From NCBI RefSeq assembly GCF_000381765.1, contig NZ_KB907077.1:1-64000 (forward strand): a stretch of DNA of 64,000 bases, read 5' to 3'. Under the pieces are notes generated by a model. That model ran no database searches and was not told the origin of the DNA. It saw only the letters and a list, made by a program, of their open reading frames with translations. Positions 1 to 8,632 of this stretch are shown here, piece after piece. The translations under genes and the position numbers were made by a program. Positions within the stretch are counted from its first letter, which is position 1. Each line of letters begins with the position of its first letter. The DNA is from [Zimmermannella] faecalis ATCC 13722. Lineage in GTDB: Bacteria > Actinomycetota > Actinomycetes > Actinomycetales > Microbacteriaceae.

Positions 1-173
1 GGCCCGCAATCGCGGTTCGTGTACGCCTGCGCGGTGCGGTAGATGGTGGCGTAGGTGCTGAAGTCTGAGGCATCAACAGCCGCGCGCGTGCGGAGGTCGG
101 CGTGGAAGCGATCGAGCGCCGCGCGAAGGCTCTCGTCAGAGAGGTCGTCAAAATCGTGTGCCGTGCTGGTCAT
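1..173 (-). CDS. Unidentified protein, N-terminal 57 residues only
   Basis: An open reading frame starts with ATG at 173 on the reverse strand and runs off the left edge without a stop. The visible residues begin MTSTAHDFDDLSDESLRAAL and are hydrophilic and acidic, without a signal peptide or membrane segment. A GACGAC-rich stretch precedes the start and no strong ribosome binding site is seen. I do not recognise the family from this fragment. The gene is transcribed away from the repeat-rich patch at 205-616. Confidence 0.5.
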   Translation of the reverse strand, partial: MTSTAHDFDDLSDESLRAALDRFHADLRTRAAVDASDFSTYATIYRTAQAYTNRDCG

Positions 174-204
174 CTCGGGTCGTCTCCTTCCGTACCTGTT
201 TGCC

Positions 205-375
205 TTGGTTTCAGTCGACCACGACCCTGCGACATGTCCCGCTGTCGCCCGGCTCGCTGGCTTGGTTTCAGTGGATCACGACCCTGCGACATTTCTTCGC
301 GTCGCCTGGTTCGCTGTCTTGGTTTCAGTGGACCATGACCCTGCGACATTTCCCGACGTCGCCCCCATCCACTGG
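205..375. repeat. 57-bp tandem direct repeat, three copies
   Basis: Three copies begin at 205, 262 and 319, exactly 57 bp apart. Each opens with TTGGTTTCAGT, continues with a GACCACGACCCTGCGACAT-like block and ends in a more variable GTCGCC part. A diverged fourth partial copy lies at about 482-527. The period is a multiple of three, so frames stay open, but no start or codon pattern supports a gene. I read it as noncoding. Confidence 0.75.
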
Positions 376-393
376 CGCCTATCCGTCTGATCT

Positions 394-458
394 CCGCTGA
401 CTGACGGTAATTTGCGGGTTTCGCGTTGAAAATGTCGCAAGTTGCCGTCAGTCGGCGG
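394..458. repeat. Hairpin repeat family, copy A
   Basis: This is a 65-bp near-palindrome whose arms contain TGACGGTAATTTGCG and CGCAAGTTGCCGTCA. The arms pair over about 23 bp when G-T wobbles are allowed. It is the first of five copies in the window, all in host intergenic DNA and none inside the prophage. The others are at 552, 6138, 6287 and 63457. Confidence 0.85.
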
Positions 459-551
459 GGGTGGGGGAGAAGGTGTCGGAACTTCAGCTCACTACGCCTC
501 TGCGACATTTCTTGGCGTCGCGCCATCCGCGGGCGACCATCCGTCTGGTCT

Positions 552-616
552 CCGCTGGCTGACGGTAATTTGCGGCTTTCTCGCTGTAAATGCCGCGAGT
601 TGCCGTCAGCCGGCGG
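552..616. repeat. Hairpin repeat family, copy B
   Basis: This copy has the same arms as copy A, with CTGACGGTAATTTGCGGC on the left and GCCGCGAGTTGCCGTCAG on the right. Differences between the arms are mostly wobble or compensatory changes, so the stem is kept. It lies 94 bp downstream of copy A. Confidence 0.85.
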
Positions 617-995
617 GGCGGGAGGGAGACGGCGTTGGGGCCTCGGGCGCAGGAGGTCTGCGGGGTGCGTTGCTCGGCGCGTGCCCCGGAACCTCGAGCC
701 TGCAGCACCGTGAGCCCGATCACGCGCCCTTCAGCCGAGCCGATCCTCGGCCAGCGAGCCCGGACCAAACAGGTCTCGGCCACGCGATTCCCGCTCACGC
801 GACCAGACCCGGCCCACTGCATCCGCCGCCGGCCCACTGCATCCGCAGCCTGCTCGCCGCCACCGTTCGCCGGCCCGCCGTACTTGCCGTCAGTCCGCCG
901 TATCTGCCATCGTCTTGCTGTTTTCGCAGCCTGCCCACCGCATCCGAAGCCACCCGACCGCATCCGCGACAAGCCGACCGCATCCACCAGCCAGG
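617..995. other. Gene-free GC-rich intergenic stretch with CATCCGC motifs
   Basis: I see no convincing gene here. The stretch holds many irregular copies of a GCATCCGC-like word, for example near 820-860 and 945-1000. It lies directly after the stop of the large membrane protein gene, which is read leftward and ends at 996. Similar C-rich CATCC tracts occur at 50505-50590 and 63400-63450, again in host intergenic DNA. Confidence 0.5.
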
Positions 996-3900
996 TCACC
1001 GCATCGCGCGCAGACCCACGGCGATGCGTCGTGCCTGCTGCATCCGCCGCTCGTACGTCGCGGCGACGAACACGAGCACGATGCCGGCGGCGGCGAGCCA
1101 CGCCCACCAGGGGATGGCGATGTCGGGGAGCACGGTGCGTCCGGCGACGAAGACGTGTGCGATCGCCGCGATGATGCCGAGCACGAGCGGTGCCTGCAGC
1201 CGTCCGAGCGCGCCCACGAGAATGGTCGCGACGATGAGCACGGTCGCGAGGCCGATCCGCCACCAGCTCGGAGTGACGCCCTCGGAATTCACGAGCACGA
1301 AGAGCGCAAGGCCGAGGGGCGCCCCAACGGCGGCGAAACTGCGCAGGCCGGGCCGACCGCGCATCGCAATCGCGCCCGCCGCGACGCCGCAGAGCAGCAC
1401 GGGGAGGAGCATCCAGACGTCCGCGGCCTCGACCCCCTCGGCGAACGCGATGCTCGCTCCCATCGCGGTGAACGACAGCGTTCCGAGGCTCGCGGCGACG
1501 ACATCGCCGGCCCGCACCCGTTCCGCGACGGCGGACACCCCGAGCGCCACGAGCGCGCTCACGACCACGCCGATTGCGGTCGCGACAGGCGTCTCGGCGA
1601 GCACCCCGGTCACGATCGCCGTGAACAACACGGGCGCGCCCGCTGCGTAGACGCACCGCTCGGCCACAACCGACGCCTGAGGGAACACCCGCAGCACGAG
1701 CCACACTCCGGCCACCGACACGAGGCCGATGGCCCCGATGAAGTACGGCTCGGGGGAGGGGCCGCCGCCCCAGAGCCAAAGCAGCGCGATGATCGTGAGC
1801 CCCGTCGACCCCGCGCGGGCCAGCGCGCGCCCCACCGAAAACGCCCTCGGCAGCGTCGCGCCGAACGCGACGATCATCGCGGCAAGACCCGTCACGAGCA
1901 ACGCCAGCTTCCCGTGATCAAGCTCGGAGGTCATGGTCGCGGTGAGCAGCGGCAGCGCGAGCACGAACAGCTCGGCGCGCGGCTTCGCGGTCTCATCGCG
2001 CCAGTGCCGCACGGCGGTCGTGACCGCAACGCCGAGGGCCGGTACCGATGCGGCGATGATCGCCCACCAGGTGCCGAGCGGATCGAAGTAGAGGGGCAGC
2101 GCGGTCAGCAGCAGCCACGCGGCCGGCCAGCGCAGCTGCGTCGACACCGCCCGAGGCAGCGTCAGCGCGGCACCGATCGCGGCGATCGCCGTCACGACCA
2201 CCTGCGTCGCGACGTCGGCACGATACGCGTCGAGCTGCCCGAGCAGCGTGAGCCCGGCGACACCAATCGCGACAGCCGAGGCACAGGCGAGCGCGACCCC
2301 GCCAATGAGCGAGCCGACCGCATCCCGCTGCCACCACCACACCGCGGCGATGGCGGCCGGAACCGCCGCGACCACCGCGACGACGTCGAGCGGGCGCGCG
2401 GCCGTCACCGCGAGCGCCACCGGCATCACGGCGACGGTGACGAGCGTGGCCGCCAGGGCAGCAATCGCGATCGCGCGGCGAAGCGCCTCCGCGAGCTCCG
2501 CAGAGTGGGCGAGGATACGCAGGGTCGCGCCGAGCGCGAGGGTGACGCCCACGAGCGTGGCCGCGCCGAGGGTGAGCGAGACGGTCCAGCCCGAGAGGCC
2601 GCCCTGGGCGTTCCAGGTATCGAGCAGCCACGCGGCAACCGCCGCGAACCCGACGAGCACGCCGTGCGCCGCGACCGTGCCCGCCGCGGCACGAACCCAC
2701 CGGCCGACGGGCGGGGCCGCGCGCCAGGCGACGGCAACGACCACGAAGTTGATCGCGAGCAGGGTGGGCGCGGCCGGGTATCTCTGCCAGTCGGTCACGA
2801 GGGCGCCGTTCGTCACAAACAGCGCGGCGACGGCTGAAATCGCGAGCTGCGCGGCGGCGCCCGAGTACCGGCCCGAGCGCGCGAGCGCGACGATGAACGC
2901 GGTCACCGCGACGGCAATGACGGGCGTCGCGACGAGGATCGCGAGCGGCTCGCCCGTGACGGTTGAGACGACGAATCCGGGCCCGAGCAGCGCGAGCGCC
3001 GCGGCGGGAATCCACGGCGCGGCCGCGCGCCAGCGAGGGTGCCGATTCGCCGCGACGACCGACAGCAGCGGCGCCGCGAGCACGACCGCAAATGCGAGCC
3101 AGTCGGCGACTTCGAACGGGCCGGTCCACGACCGGAGCAGGAGCCACAGCAGCGCCGCCCCAACGACGAGCAGATTCGTCGCCTCGGTCGCGAGGGTGTC
3201 GATCCTCGCGCGGGTGGCGACGCGCACGATGAGCGCGAGCACGGCCACGGTCATCGCCGCGATCGGCGCCTGCCCCACGGCCGCCACACCCTCGATCGTG
3301 TGCAGCAGCGCCCAGGTCGCCGTCACCGTTACCGGCACGATCCCGACGAGCGCGATCGCGGGCCCGCGGCCAGGTGACTCGTGCCGCGCGGCCGAGATCG
3401 CGGCCGCCACGATCAGCGCGAGCGTCAGCGCGGCGAGCGCAAAGTAGGTGACCGCGTATCCGTCGGTGTCGCGGACCAGCGCGAACATCGGGAACACACC
3501 GAGCGGCAGCGCGAGCGCGAGCCCGGCCCCGGCGAGCAGCGGCGGCTCGTGTTTCGAGAGCCTCGAGGCCGCGCCGAGCGCGCCGAGGCCGAGCAGCAGC
3601 GCGGGCACGAGCGTCAGCAGGAACAGCCGCGCGAGCGAGTCGAGCGGCGCGGCCGGGCCCCACTCGACAGGGGAGAGGAACGCATTGCCCCACGCGATCG
3701 CCGCAACCGAAATTCCGGCGGCCGAGAGCCACGCCCCGGGCGCAGCGACGCGGATGAACCGGGTCGCGATCAGCGCGAGTGCGAGGGCGGTCAGCGCGAC
3801 GGTCGCGAGGGCCGAGCCGATGCCCGCGAAGCCCTCGAGCAGGGTCGCCGAGGCGATCGTGAGCGCCGTGCCCGCGACGCCGAAGGGCGCGCGGCCACGA

Positions 3901-5837
3901 GCGGGCAAGGTTTGGGCGGCCTGGGCCCGCGCATCCGCCGCAACCCGCGCATCCGCCGTTGCCTGCGCATCCGTGCCGCCCCGCGCATCCGCCCCCGCAT
4001 CGAGCCGCGCCACAACAACCAGCGCCACCCCGAGCGCGAGCGCGACGCAGAGGGTCGGATACACGGCCGGGCCGGGGAGCCCCGCGGCACCAACCGTGAG
4101 CAGCACGCCCGCGACGCCCGCGCCGATGCGGGTGAGCGCGCGCCGTGGGAGCACGTCGGAGTCGAAACGCATACCGACGAGCGGGAGCGCGGCGAGTGCC
4201 GCCGTCAGGAACGCGGGAATCGCGAGCGCGGAGCGCCCCGCCACGTCGTCACCGTTGGCGGCGAGGTCGACGCCGACAACGGTGATGTGCCAGAGGAACA
4301 TGACCACCGGAACCACCGCGGCAACGGCCGCCGCGATCGTACTGACCTGCACGATCGACCGCCGACTCGGAGCCCGGAGCGGCAGCCGCTGCCAGACGAG
4401 GGCGAGCGCCACGAGCACGGGCAAGGCATAGGGGAGCCCCTGCCCGGGGTCGACCGCGTCGGAGCCAGCGGCCGTCGCGAGCTGCCCCACCTTGTGCCCG
4501 AGCGCGAGCGCGTGCCACGCGACAAGCGCCGCGGCGATGTGCGCGAACGCGCCGAACGGACCGCCCGGCCGCGCGCGATCGTGCCAGAACACGATCGCCA
4601 GCGAGCCGCCGAGCGCGAGCAGCATCGAGACGACCGCGATTGTCGTGTCGACGGTGTCGGTGCGGCCGAGCCCCGCGGCGAGCGGCGCAATCGCACCCGC
4701 GAGCAGTCCGATGCCGAGGTTGAGTCCGACCGGCAGCGGGTCGGGCGCGCGCCCGCCCTCCGGCGTCGACGTGCGCCAGAGCAGGGGAGTTGCCGCGCTC
4801 GCCGCGGCGGCCGCGGCGAACGAGAGCCCCCACAGCGCGTCACCGCCCGGCCGCAACTGGGTGAGGGAAGCGACGAGCAGCAGCACCGCGGGGACCCCCG
4901 TGAGCGCCGCGACGAACTTCGGCGTCGCGAGGCCGCTGAGCCGGGCCCAACCGAGGAGTATCGCCGTGAGTCCGGCGAGCGCCGTGCCCCAGTACGACGC
5001 CGGGTCGGCCACGTCGAGCCCGAACATTCCGAGGGCGCGCACCGCCCAGAAGTCGAGCCCGAGCAGCACGACGCCGAGCACCGCCACGCCCTCGGCCGTC
5101 GCCGTCATCTTGCGGCGCCCGAGCCAGCTCGCGGTGGCGATGACCGTCGCGGTGACCGCGGCCGTGATCAGCGCCTTCACCATCAGGTCGAACAGCACGA
5201 ACGCGACCGTCAAGAACACGATCGCCGCGACCGCGAGGAACGCGATGCCCGTCACGAGCAGCGCGAGCTGCACGCCCGAGCGCTTCGGCTTCGCGGGCTC
5301 TGCGGCCGCGGCCTGCGACGGAGTCGCGCGCGCGCCCCACCCGCCTGCCGCATCCGGCGCCGATGTCATCCAAGCGCCGGCGATCGACGGACGCGCGGGC
5401 TGCGCCGACGGCGCAGTGTCAGGCGTGGATACGCGGGGCTCAGGAGGCGCGGGCGGCGCCGGTGGCGTCGAGCTGATCGGCTCGACCGGATGCACGGGCT
5501 CAGCCGAAATCTCGGGCAGCGGCGGCATCTCGTCGGCAGCGGCAGTGGAGGCGGTAGCTGGCGCCTCCGCCTCGGACTCGATCCGCGTATCCTCGGCCTC
5601 GCGCTGCGTGCCGATGACCCCCTGCAGCAGCTGGCCGCGCAGACTCAGCGCCGTCGCCGCGCGCTCCGAGAGCGTGAAGACATCCGCGAGCCGCGCATCC
5701 GTCAGGTCGAGGCCGCACTCGCCGCAGGCATCAGCGCCCCGCGTCGCGGTGAAGCAGTACGGGCACATCTCGACCGACCGAAGCTGCCGCAACGAGGCCG
5801 GAAACTCCGGATGCTCGCGTCTGCCATCGGTATCCAT
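996..5837 (-). CDS. Giant polytopic membrane protein with N-terminal zinc ribbon (SCO7613 C-terminal domain type)
   Basis: The protein has 1,613 residues. The N-terminus carries a probable zinc ribbon (CPYC...CGEC, residues ~25-42). A proline/alanine-rich cytoplasmic linker follows to about residue 180. The rest is dozens of alanine/leucine/valine-rich transmembrane helices in succession. This plan matches actinobacterial proteins annotated as SCO7613 C-terminal domain-containing membrane proteins, whose function is unknown. ATG 5837 starts just before the conserved zinc ribbon. The sequence is extremely GC-rich, which leaves long open shadow frames on both strands that should be ignored. The gene stands alone, with repeats downstream and a tRNA upstream. 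Identification by architecture is fairly safe; the role is unknown. Confidence 0.85.
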   Translation of the reverse strand: MDTDGRREHPEFPASLRQLRSVEMCPYCFTATRGADACGECGLDLTDARLADVFTLSERAATALSLRGQLLQGVIGTQREAEDTRIESEAEAPATASTAAADEMPPLPEISAEPVHPVEPISSTPPAPPAPPEPRVSTPDTAPSAQPARPSIAGAWMTSAPDAAGGWGARATPSQAAAAEPAKPKRSGVQLALLVTGIAFLAVAAIVFLTVAFVLFDLMVKALITAAVTATVIATASWLGRRKMTATAEGVAVLGVVLLGLDFWAVRALGMFGLDVADPASYWGTALAGLTAILLGWARLSGLATPKFVAALTGVPAVLLLVASLTQLRPGGDALWGLSFAAAAAASAATPLLWRTSTPEGGRAPDPLPVGLNLGIGLLAGAIAPLAAGLGRTDTVDTTIAVVSMLLALGGSLAIVFWHDRARPGGPFGAFAHIAAALVAWHALALGHKVGQLATAAGSDAVDPGQGLPYALPVLVALALVWQRLPLRAPSRRSIVQVSTIAAAVAAVVPVVMFLWHITVVGVDLAANGDDVAGRSALAIPAFLTAALAALPLVGMRFDSDVLPRRALTRIGAGVAGVLLTVGAAGLPGPAVYPTLCVALALGVALVVVARLDAGADARGGTDAQATADARVAADARAQAAQTLPARGRAPFGVAGTALTIASATLLEGFAGIGSALATVALTALALALIATRFIRVAAPGAWLSAAGISVAAIAWGNAFLSPVEWGPAAPLDSLARLFLLTLVPALLLGLGALGAASRLSKHEPPLLAGAGLALALPLGVFPMFALVRDTDGYAVTYFALAALTLALIVAAAISAARHESPGRGPAIALVGIVPVTVTATWALLHTIEGVAAVGQAPIAAMTVAVLALIVRVATRARIDTLATEATNLLVVGAALLWLLLRSWTGPFEVADWLAFAVVLAAPLLSVVAANRHPRWRAAAPWIPAAALALLGPGFVVSTVTGEPLAILVATPVIAVAVTAFIVALARSGRYSGAAAQLAISAVAALFVTNGALVTDWQRYPAAPTLLAINFVVVAVAWRAAPPVGRWVRAAAGTVAAHGVLVGFAAVAAWLLDTWNAQGGLSGWTVSLTLGAATLVGVTLALGATLRILAHSAELAEALRRAIAIAALAATLVTVAVMPVALAVTAARPLDVVAVVAAVPAAIAAVWWWQRDAVGSLIGGVALACASAVAIGVAGLTLLGQLDAYRADVATQVVVTAIAAIGAALTLPRAVSTQLRWPAAWLLLTALPLYFDPLGTWWAIIAASVPALGVAVTTAVRHWRDETAKPRAELFVLALPLLTATMTSELDHGKLALLVTGLAAMIVAFGATLPRAFSVGRALARAGSTGLTIIALLWLWGGGPSPEPYFIGAIGLVSVAGVWLVLRVFPQASVVAERCVYAAGAPVLFTAIVTGVLAETPVATAIGVVVSALVALGVSAVAERVRAGDVVAASLGTLSFTAMGASIAFAEGVEAADVWMLLPVLLCGVAAGAIAMRGRPGLRSFAAVGAPLGLALFVLVNSEGVTPSWWRIGLATVLIVATILVGALGRLQAPLVLGIIAAIAHVFVAGRTVLPDIAIPWWAWLAAAGIVLVFVAATYERRMQQARRIAVGLRAMR

Positions 5838-6023
5838 GTGGGCCCCCTGAAACGACGTCCTGAACCGAACAGTAGCGAGCCGCGGAGGCGGCGTGGCGAT
5901 TCATCCACAGGATCACTCTCACGCCGACGGACACCGCACAGAATTCAGCCCAGCGGTGGAGTCGGACGATCGAACCAGCGAAATTCCGCTACACTTGCGG
6001 AGTCTTGCAGCACTGCAATACGC

Positions 6024-6097
6024 GGGGATGTAGCTCAATGGTAGAGCCCCAGTCTTCCAAACTGGTCACGCGGGTTCGATTCCCGTCATCCCCTCCA
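6024..6097 (+). tRNA. tRNA-Gly (anticodon TCC)
   Basis: A full cloverleaf is visible. The acceptor stem is GGGGATG/CATCCCC (6024-6030 with 6087-6093). The D arm is GCTC...GAGC, the anticodon stem is CCAGT/ACTGG with loop CTTCCAA (anticodon TCC), and the T arm is CGGGTTCGATTCCCG. The discriminator is T at 6094 and CCA is encoded at 6095-6097. A TACACT hexamer at 5990-5995 is a plausible -10 element. Confidence 0.95.
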
Positions 6098-6137
6098 AAT
6101 TTCCGGAGTTTCACGTACGCACGCATCCTTCCGACCT

Positions 6138-6201
6138 CCGCGGACTGACGGTAATTCGCAACGATTCCACTGAAATTCCCGCAAGTTGCCGTCAGTTCGC
6201 G
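6138..6201. repeat. Hairpin repeat family, copy C
   Basis: This copy has left arm GGACTGACGGTAATTCGC and right arm GCAAGTTGCCGTCAGTTCGC. It is the least symmetric of the five, but the stem core is kept. It lies in the 315-bp gene-free stretch between tRNA-Gly and the gene ending at 6413, which otherwise holds only copy D. Confidence 0.75.
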
Positions 6202-6286
6202 ATAGTGATGACCGTGACATGGCTGCTGAGCCGACACCGTGCATCTGCCCGCGCTCATCCGCCGCCCGCCCTATCCGCACTACCTT

Positions 6287-6349
6287 CGCTAACTGACGGC
6301 AATGTGCGGCTTTTCGGCTGAAAAAGCCGCAAATTGCCGTCAGTTAGCG
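6287..6349. repeat. Hairpin repeat family, copy D
   Basis: A 28-bp stem with one mismatch is formed by CGCTAACTGACGGCAAT...TGCGGCTTTT and its complement, with a short loop. The TAACTG outer part differs from copies A, B and E, and the other arm changes with it (CAGTTA), so pairing is conserved while sequence varies. Confidence 0.85.
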
Positions 6350-6412
6350 GAAGAGAAGGCATGGGCGTCGACCTCGCGGGCGGCACACTGCGCTCCAGGG
6401 CAGCACGCCTCG

Positions 6413-6739
6413 CTACCCCGCCGCGCGCCCCGAAATCTGGTCGCTCACGGCGTGCGTGAACGCGAGCGGATTCGGCGCGACGCCGTGCTCCGCACTCCGG
6501 GCGACGTGGTCGTGCCACGCCTCGAGCAGCGCGAGCCGCTGATCGGCGTTGAAATCGAGCGCCTGCTCGACAATCTCCTGCCAGGTGCCGCCGGTCATCC
6601 CAAACGCCTCGGCAAGCTTCGGCGCCGCCACCGGCAGCGACGCCGCGGTCGCCTCATCGAGCATGCCGATCGCGTCGAGCACATAGGAATCCAGCAGCCG
6701 CAGCATCGGGCTGCCGTCGTAACGGTCGGTCTCGCTCAT
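6413..6739 (-). CDS. Small conserved-type hypothetical protein
   Basis: A 108-residue acidic, soluble protein starts MSETDRYDGSPMLRLLDSYV. ATG 6739 is chosen because AGGG lies nine bases upstream; a GTG two codons earlier is possible. It is predicted to be mostly helical, with no membrane segment or cysteine. I do not recognise a family. It lies 74 bp downstream of the nitroreductase gene in the same direction and may be co-transcribed. Confidence 0.65.
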   Translation of the reverse strand: MSETDRYDGSPMLRLLDSYVLDAIGMLDEATAASLPVAAPKLAEAFGMTGGTWQEIVEQALDFNADQRLALLEAWHDHVARSAEHGVAPNPLAFTHAVSDQISGRAAG

Positions 6740-6813
6740 GCCCACGACCCTGCCAAACCCGATCGCGAGCGCAGGTCAGCCGCCCGGCGCGCCCGAACAC
6801 CGGGCGCATCCGG

Positions 6814-7662
6814 TCACTCCGACGGCAGCCCCTGCGCGGCCAACCACGCGCGCATGTGCTGACGGCCGTAGAGCCCGCGCTCGGTGCCGAGCCGGCGTCC
6901 GAGCGTGAACGCCCAGCTGTAGTTGTTGCGGTCGTAGCCCGCGTAGTAGTCGGCGAGCGTCTGCTCGTACTCGTCGGCGGCGTCGCGCCACGCCTCGGCG
7001 TCGTACTGCTCCTCGTGCAGCACGGCGCGCTGGGGGAGGCGCGGCTTCGTGCCGGCGGGCTCGTCGGGGTCGGGAACCCCGAGCGCAATACCGACGATCG
7101 GGAAGGTGTACGGCGGCAGCGCGAGCTCGTCGACGAGCGCGTCGGGGTCGTTTCGCACCGATCCGACGAACACTCCGCCGAACCCGAGCGACTCGGCGGC
7201 GAGCAGGGCGTTCTGCCCCGCGATACCGGCGTCGACGAACGACACGAGCGTGTTCTCGAGGTAGTGGAGCGTCTTCACCTCCTCGCCGCGGCGGCCAGCG
7301 ATCTGCGCCGCGCGCTGAAAATCGGCGACCCAGATGAGGAACACCGACGCGCGCTCGATATACGGATGCCCGCCAAGCGCCTTCGAGATGCGCAGGAGAC
7401 GCTCCCGGTCACGCACCGCGATGATGCTCCACGCCTGCAGATTCGACGACGTCGACCCCGACTGCGCCGCCGCGACGATGAGCCGCAGCTGCTCGTCGGT
7501 CACGTCGCCCGGCAGGAACCGGCGCACCGACCGGTGCCGCAGCTGCAGGTCGATGACGTCGGTGCTCTCGCCGACGTCGAACCCGGGCTCGGTGCCGTAA
7601 CGGCGCTCGACGAGGTCGCGGGTGTCGGCTTGAGTTTCGGTGTCAGTCGCAGGGTTCGGCAA
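6814..7662 (-). CDS. NADPH-dependent nitroreductase-family oxidoreductase (NfsA/FRP type)
   Basis: This is a 282-residue flavoprotein of the nitroreductase superfamily. The family uses FMN and NAD(P)H to reduce nitro compounds, quinones or flavins as a cytosolic dimer. The N-terminal RHRSVRRF motif is the usual FMN-phosphate contact. SGSTSSNLQAWSIIAV and the GFGGVFVGSVRNDP region match the NfsA/FRP branch, and the C-terminus carries the long helical excursion typical of it. TTG 7662 is chosen because AAGGAG lies seven bases upstream and residues before it are arginine-rich out-of-family sequence. The substrate is unknown. Confidence 0.85.
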   Translation of the reverse strand: MPNPATDTETQADTRDLVERRYGTEPGFDVGESTDVIDLQLRHRSVRRFLPGDVTDEQLRLIVAAAQSGSTSSNLQAWSIIAVRDRERLLRISKALGGHPYIERASVFLIWVADFQRAAQIAGRRGEEVKTLHYLENTLVSFVDAGIAGQNALLAAESLGFGGVFVGSVRNDPDALVDELALPPYTFPIVGIALGVPDPDEPAGTKPRLPQRAVLHEEQYDAEAWRDAADEYEQTLADYYAGYDRNNYSWAFTLGRRLGTERGLYGRQHMRAWLAAQGLPSE

Positions 7663-7768
7663 CGCGGTGCTCCTTCGTCGGGTGGATTCGTGGTGGTCGT
7701 AGTGATCGGGTTGGGCCGAGCGGGGCGGATACGCGCCTCGGCGATCTCGCGCGTCACCCGCCGCTTCG

Positions 7769-8404
7769 CTACCGTCGCGACACATCGGGGTGACCCGCGA
7801 GGTAGAAGCGACGTGGCGTATCCGCGCCCTTCGTGAGGCCGATGCGGGTGGTCGTGACGATCTCGTCGTCGGCGGGTTCGGGGCCGCGGATGAGCCGCAG
7901 CGGCGGCTGCTCGAGCGGATGCCCCGTGAGCGCGAGGTCGATGCCGAGCGCCTGACACACCTTGCCGGGCCCGTTCGTGACCTGTTTGCGGGGCGTGCCG
8001 CGGCGCGCGAGCATCGTCTCGAGGCCGTCGACCGGTTCGACCGCGCGAATAAGCACGCCCGACCCGTGGCCTGCGACACCCGCGACGACGTTGAGGCAGT
8101 GGTGGATGCCGTAGCTCAGGTACACGTACGCGTGGCCGGCCGCGAGGAACATCGCCGCGTTGCGGGGCGTCGGGCCGCGGAACGTGTGGCTCGCGGGATC
8201 CTCCTGGTCGTACGCCTCGACCTCGACGATGCGCGCGCTCAGCCGCTCGCCGTCGAGTTCGCGCACGATTGTCGCGCCGAGCAGGCGTCGCGCGGCGGTT
8301 TCGGCATCGGTCACGAGCCACTCCCAGGCCGATGACGTCGATGCGATGCTGCTCACTTGGTCTAGCCTGGCACGCATCCTTGGTAGAGTCATTCGCCGGG
8401 GCAT
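7769..8404 (-). CDS. DNA-3-methyladenine glycosylase (AAG/MPG family)
   Basis: This base-excision enzyme removes alkylated purines by cleaving the N-glycosidic bond. Family hallmarks visible are RRLLGATIV near the start, the catalytic VEVEAY segment, SHTFRGPTPRNAAMF, YVYLSYGIHHCLNV and GPGKVCQALGI. The C-terminus ends RRFYLAGHPDVS as in bacterial homologues. The start is uncertain. ATG 8404 is given, but 8392, 8377 and GTG 8356 are in frame, none has a clear ribosome binding site, and homology begins near residue 24. It is divergent from the neighbouring tRNA-Pro. Bacterial gene symbols vary, so none is assigned. Confidence 0.85.
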   Translation of the reverse strand: MPRRMTLPRMRARLDQVSSIASTSSAWEWLVTDAETAARRLLGATIVRELDGERLSARIVEVEAYDQEDPASHTFRGPTPRNAAMFLAAGHAYVYLSYGIHHCLNVVAGVAGHGSGVLIRAVEPVDGLETMLARRGTPRKQVTNGPGKVCQALGIDLALTGHPLEQPPLRLIRGPEPADDEIVTTTRIGLTKGADTPRRFYLAGHPDVSRR

Positions 8405-8444
8405 CGTGTGACGGTCAGAGTCGTGACCTGAGACGTGCCACCAA

Positions 8445-8518
8445 CGGGACGTGGCGCAGTTTGGTAGCGCGCCTGCTTTGGGAGCAGGATGTCGCAGGTT
8501 CAAATCCTGTCGTCCCGA
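8445..8518 (+). tRNA. tRNA-Pro (anticodon TGG), phage integration target
   Basis: The acceptor stem is CGGGACG/CGTCCCG (8445-8451 with 8511-8517) and the anticodon stem is CCTGC/GCAGG with loop TTTGGGA (anticodon TGG at 8479-8481). The T arm is GCAGGTTCAAATCCTGT and the discriminator is A at 8518. CCA is not encoded. The 3' half from 8483 is duplicated at 50408-50445, so the prophage inserted here and restored an intact gene. Confidence 0.95.
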
Positions 8519-8520
8519 CA
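8483..8520 (+). other. attL core
   Basis: These 38 bases, covering the tRNA-Pro 3' half, are identical to 50408-50445. Sequence left of the core matches the tRNA and sequence right of it is phage. A tyrosine integrase gene lies 82 bp to the right, as expected for an attachment site. Confidence 0.93.
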
Positions 8521-8523
8521 AAC

Positions 8524-8570
8524 AAGACCCCGACTCCCCAGTAATTTGCTGGCGAGTCGGGGTCTTTCTC
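8524..8570. terminator. Terminator just inside attL
   Basis: A strong stem pairs AAGACCCCGACTC (8524-8536) with GAGTCGGGGTCTT (8554-8566), with T-rich ends on both sides, so it can act in both directions. It ends transcription of tRNA-Pro on one side and of the leftward integrase gene on the other. Being phage DNA, it replaces whatever followed the tRNA before insertion. Confidence 0.85.
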
Positions 8571-8600
8571 GTTTCCCAGGTTCACTCGCAAATGCGCCCT

Positions 8601-8632
8601 GCTACAAATCCTCTACAAGTCGCACCGGAACC
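8601..8632. repeat. Probable integrase arm-type site, left
   Basis: A 32-bp block starts GCTACAAATCCTCTACAAGT and contains two CTACAARt words 11 bp apart. It recurs at 50261-50292 with 29 of 32 bases identical, in the same orientation, near the other att core. It overlaps the integrase stop codon. Paired direct repeats beside both cores are the usual form of tyrosine-integrase arm sites. Confidence 0.65.

Noticed and set aside
205-616. CRISPR-like array in the left repeat patch
   Set aside because: The 57-bp units are contiguous tandem copies without unique spacers and no cas genes are near.
484-1779. Reverse frame covering the intergenic repeats and the 3' end of the membrane gene
   Set aside because: Arg-rich composition, crosses the hairpin repeats and lies in a different frame from the real gene.
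915-6044. Very long open frames on the forward strand opposite the giant membrane protein gene
   Set aside because: They are Arg/His/Glu-rich shadow frames created by the strong codon bias of the reverse-strand gene, with no family features.
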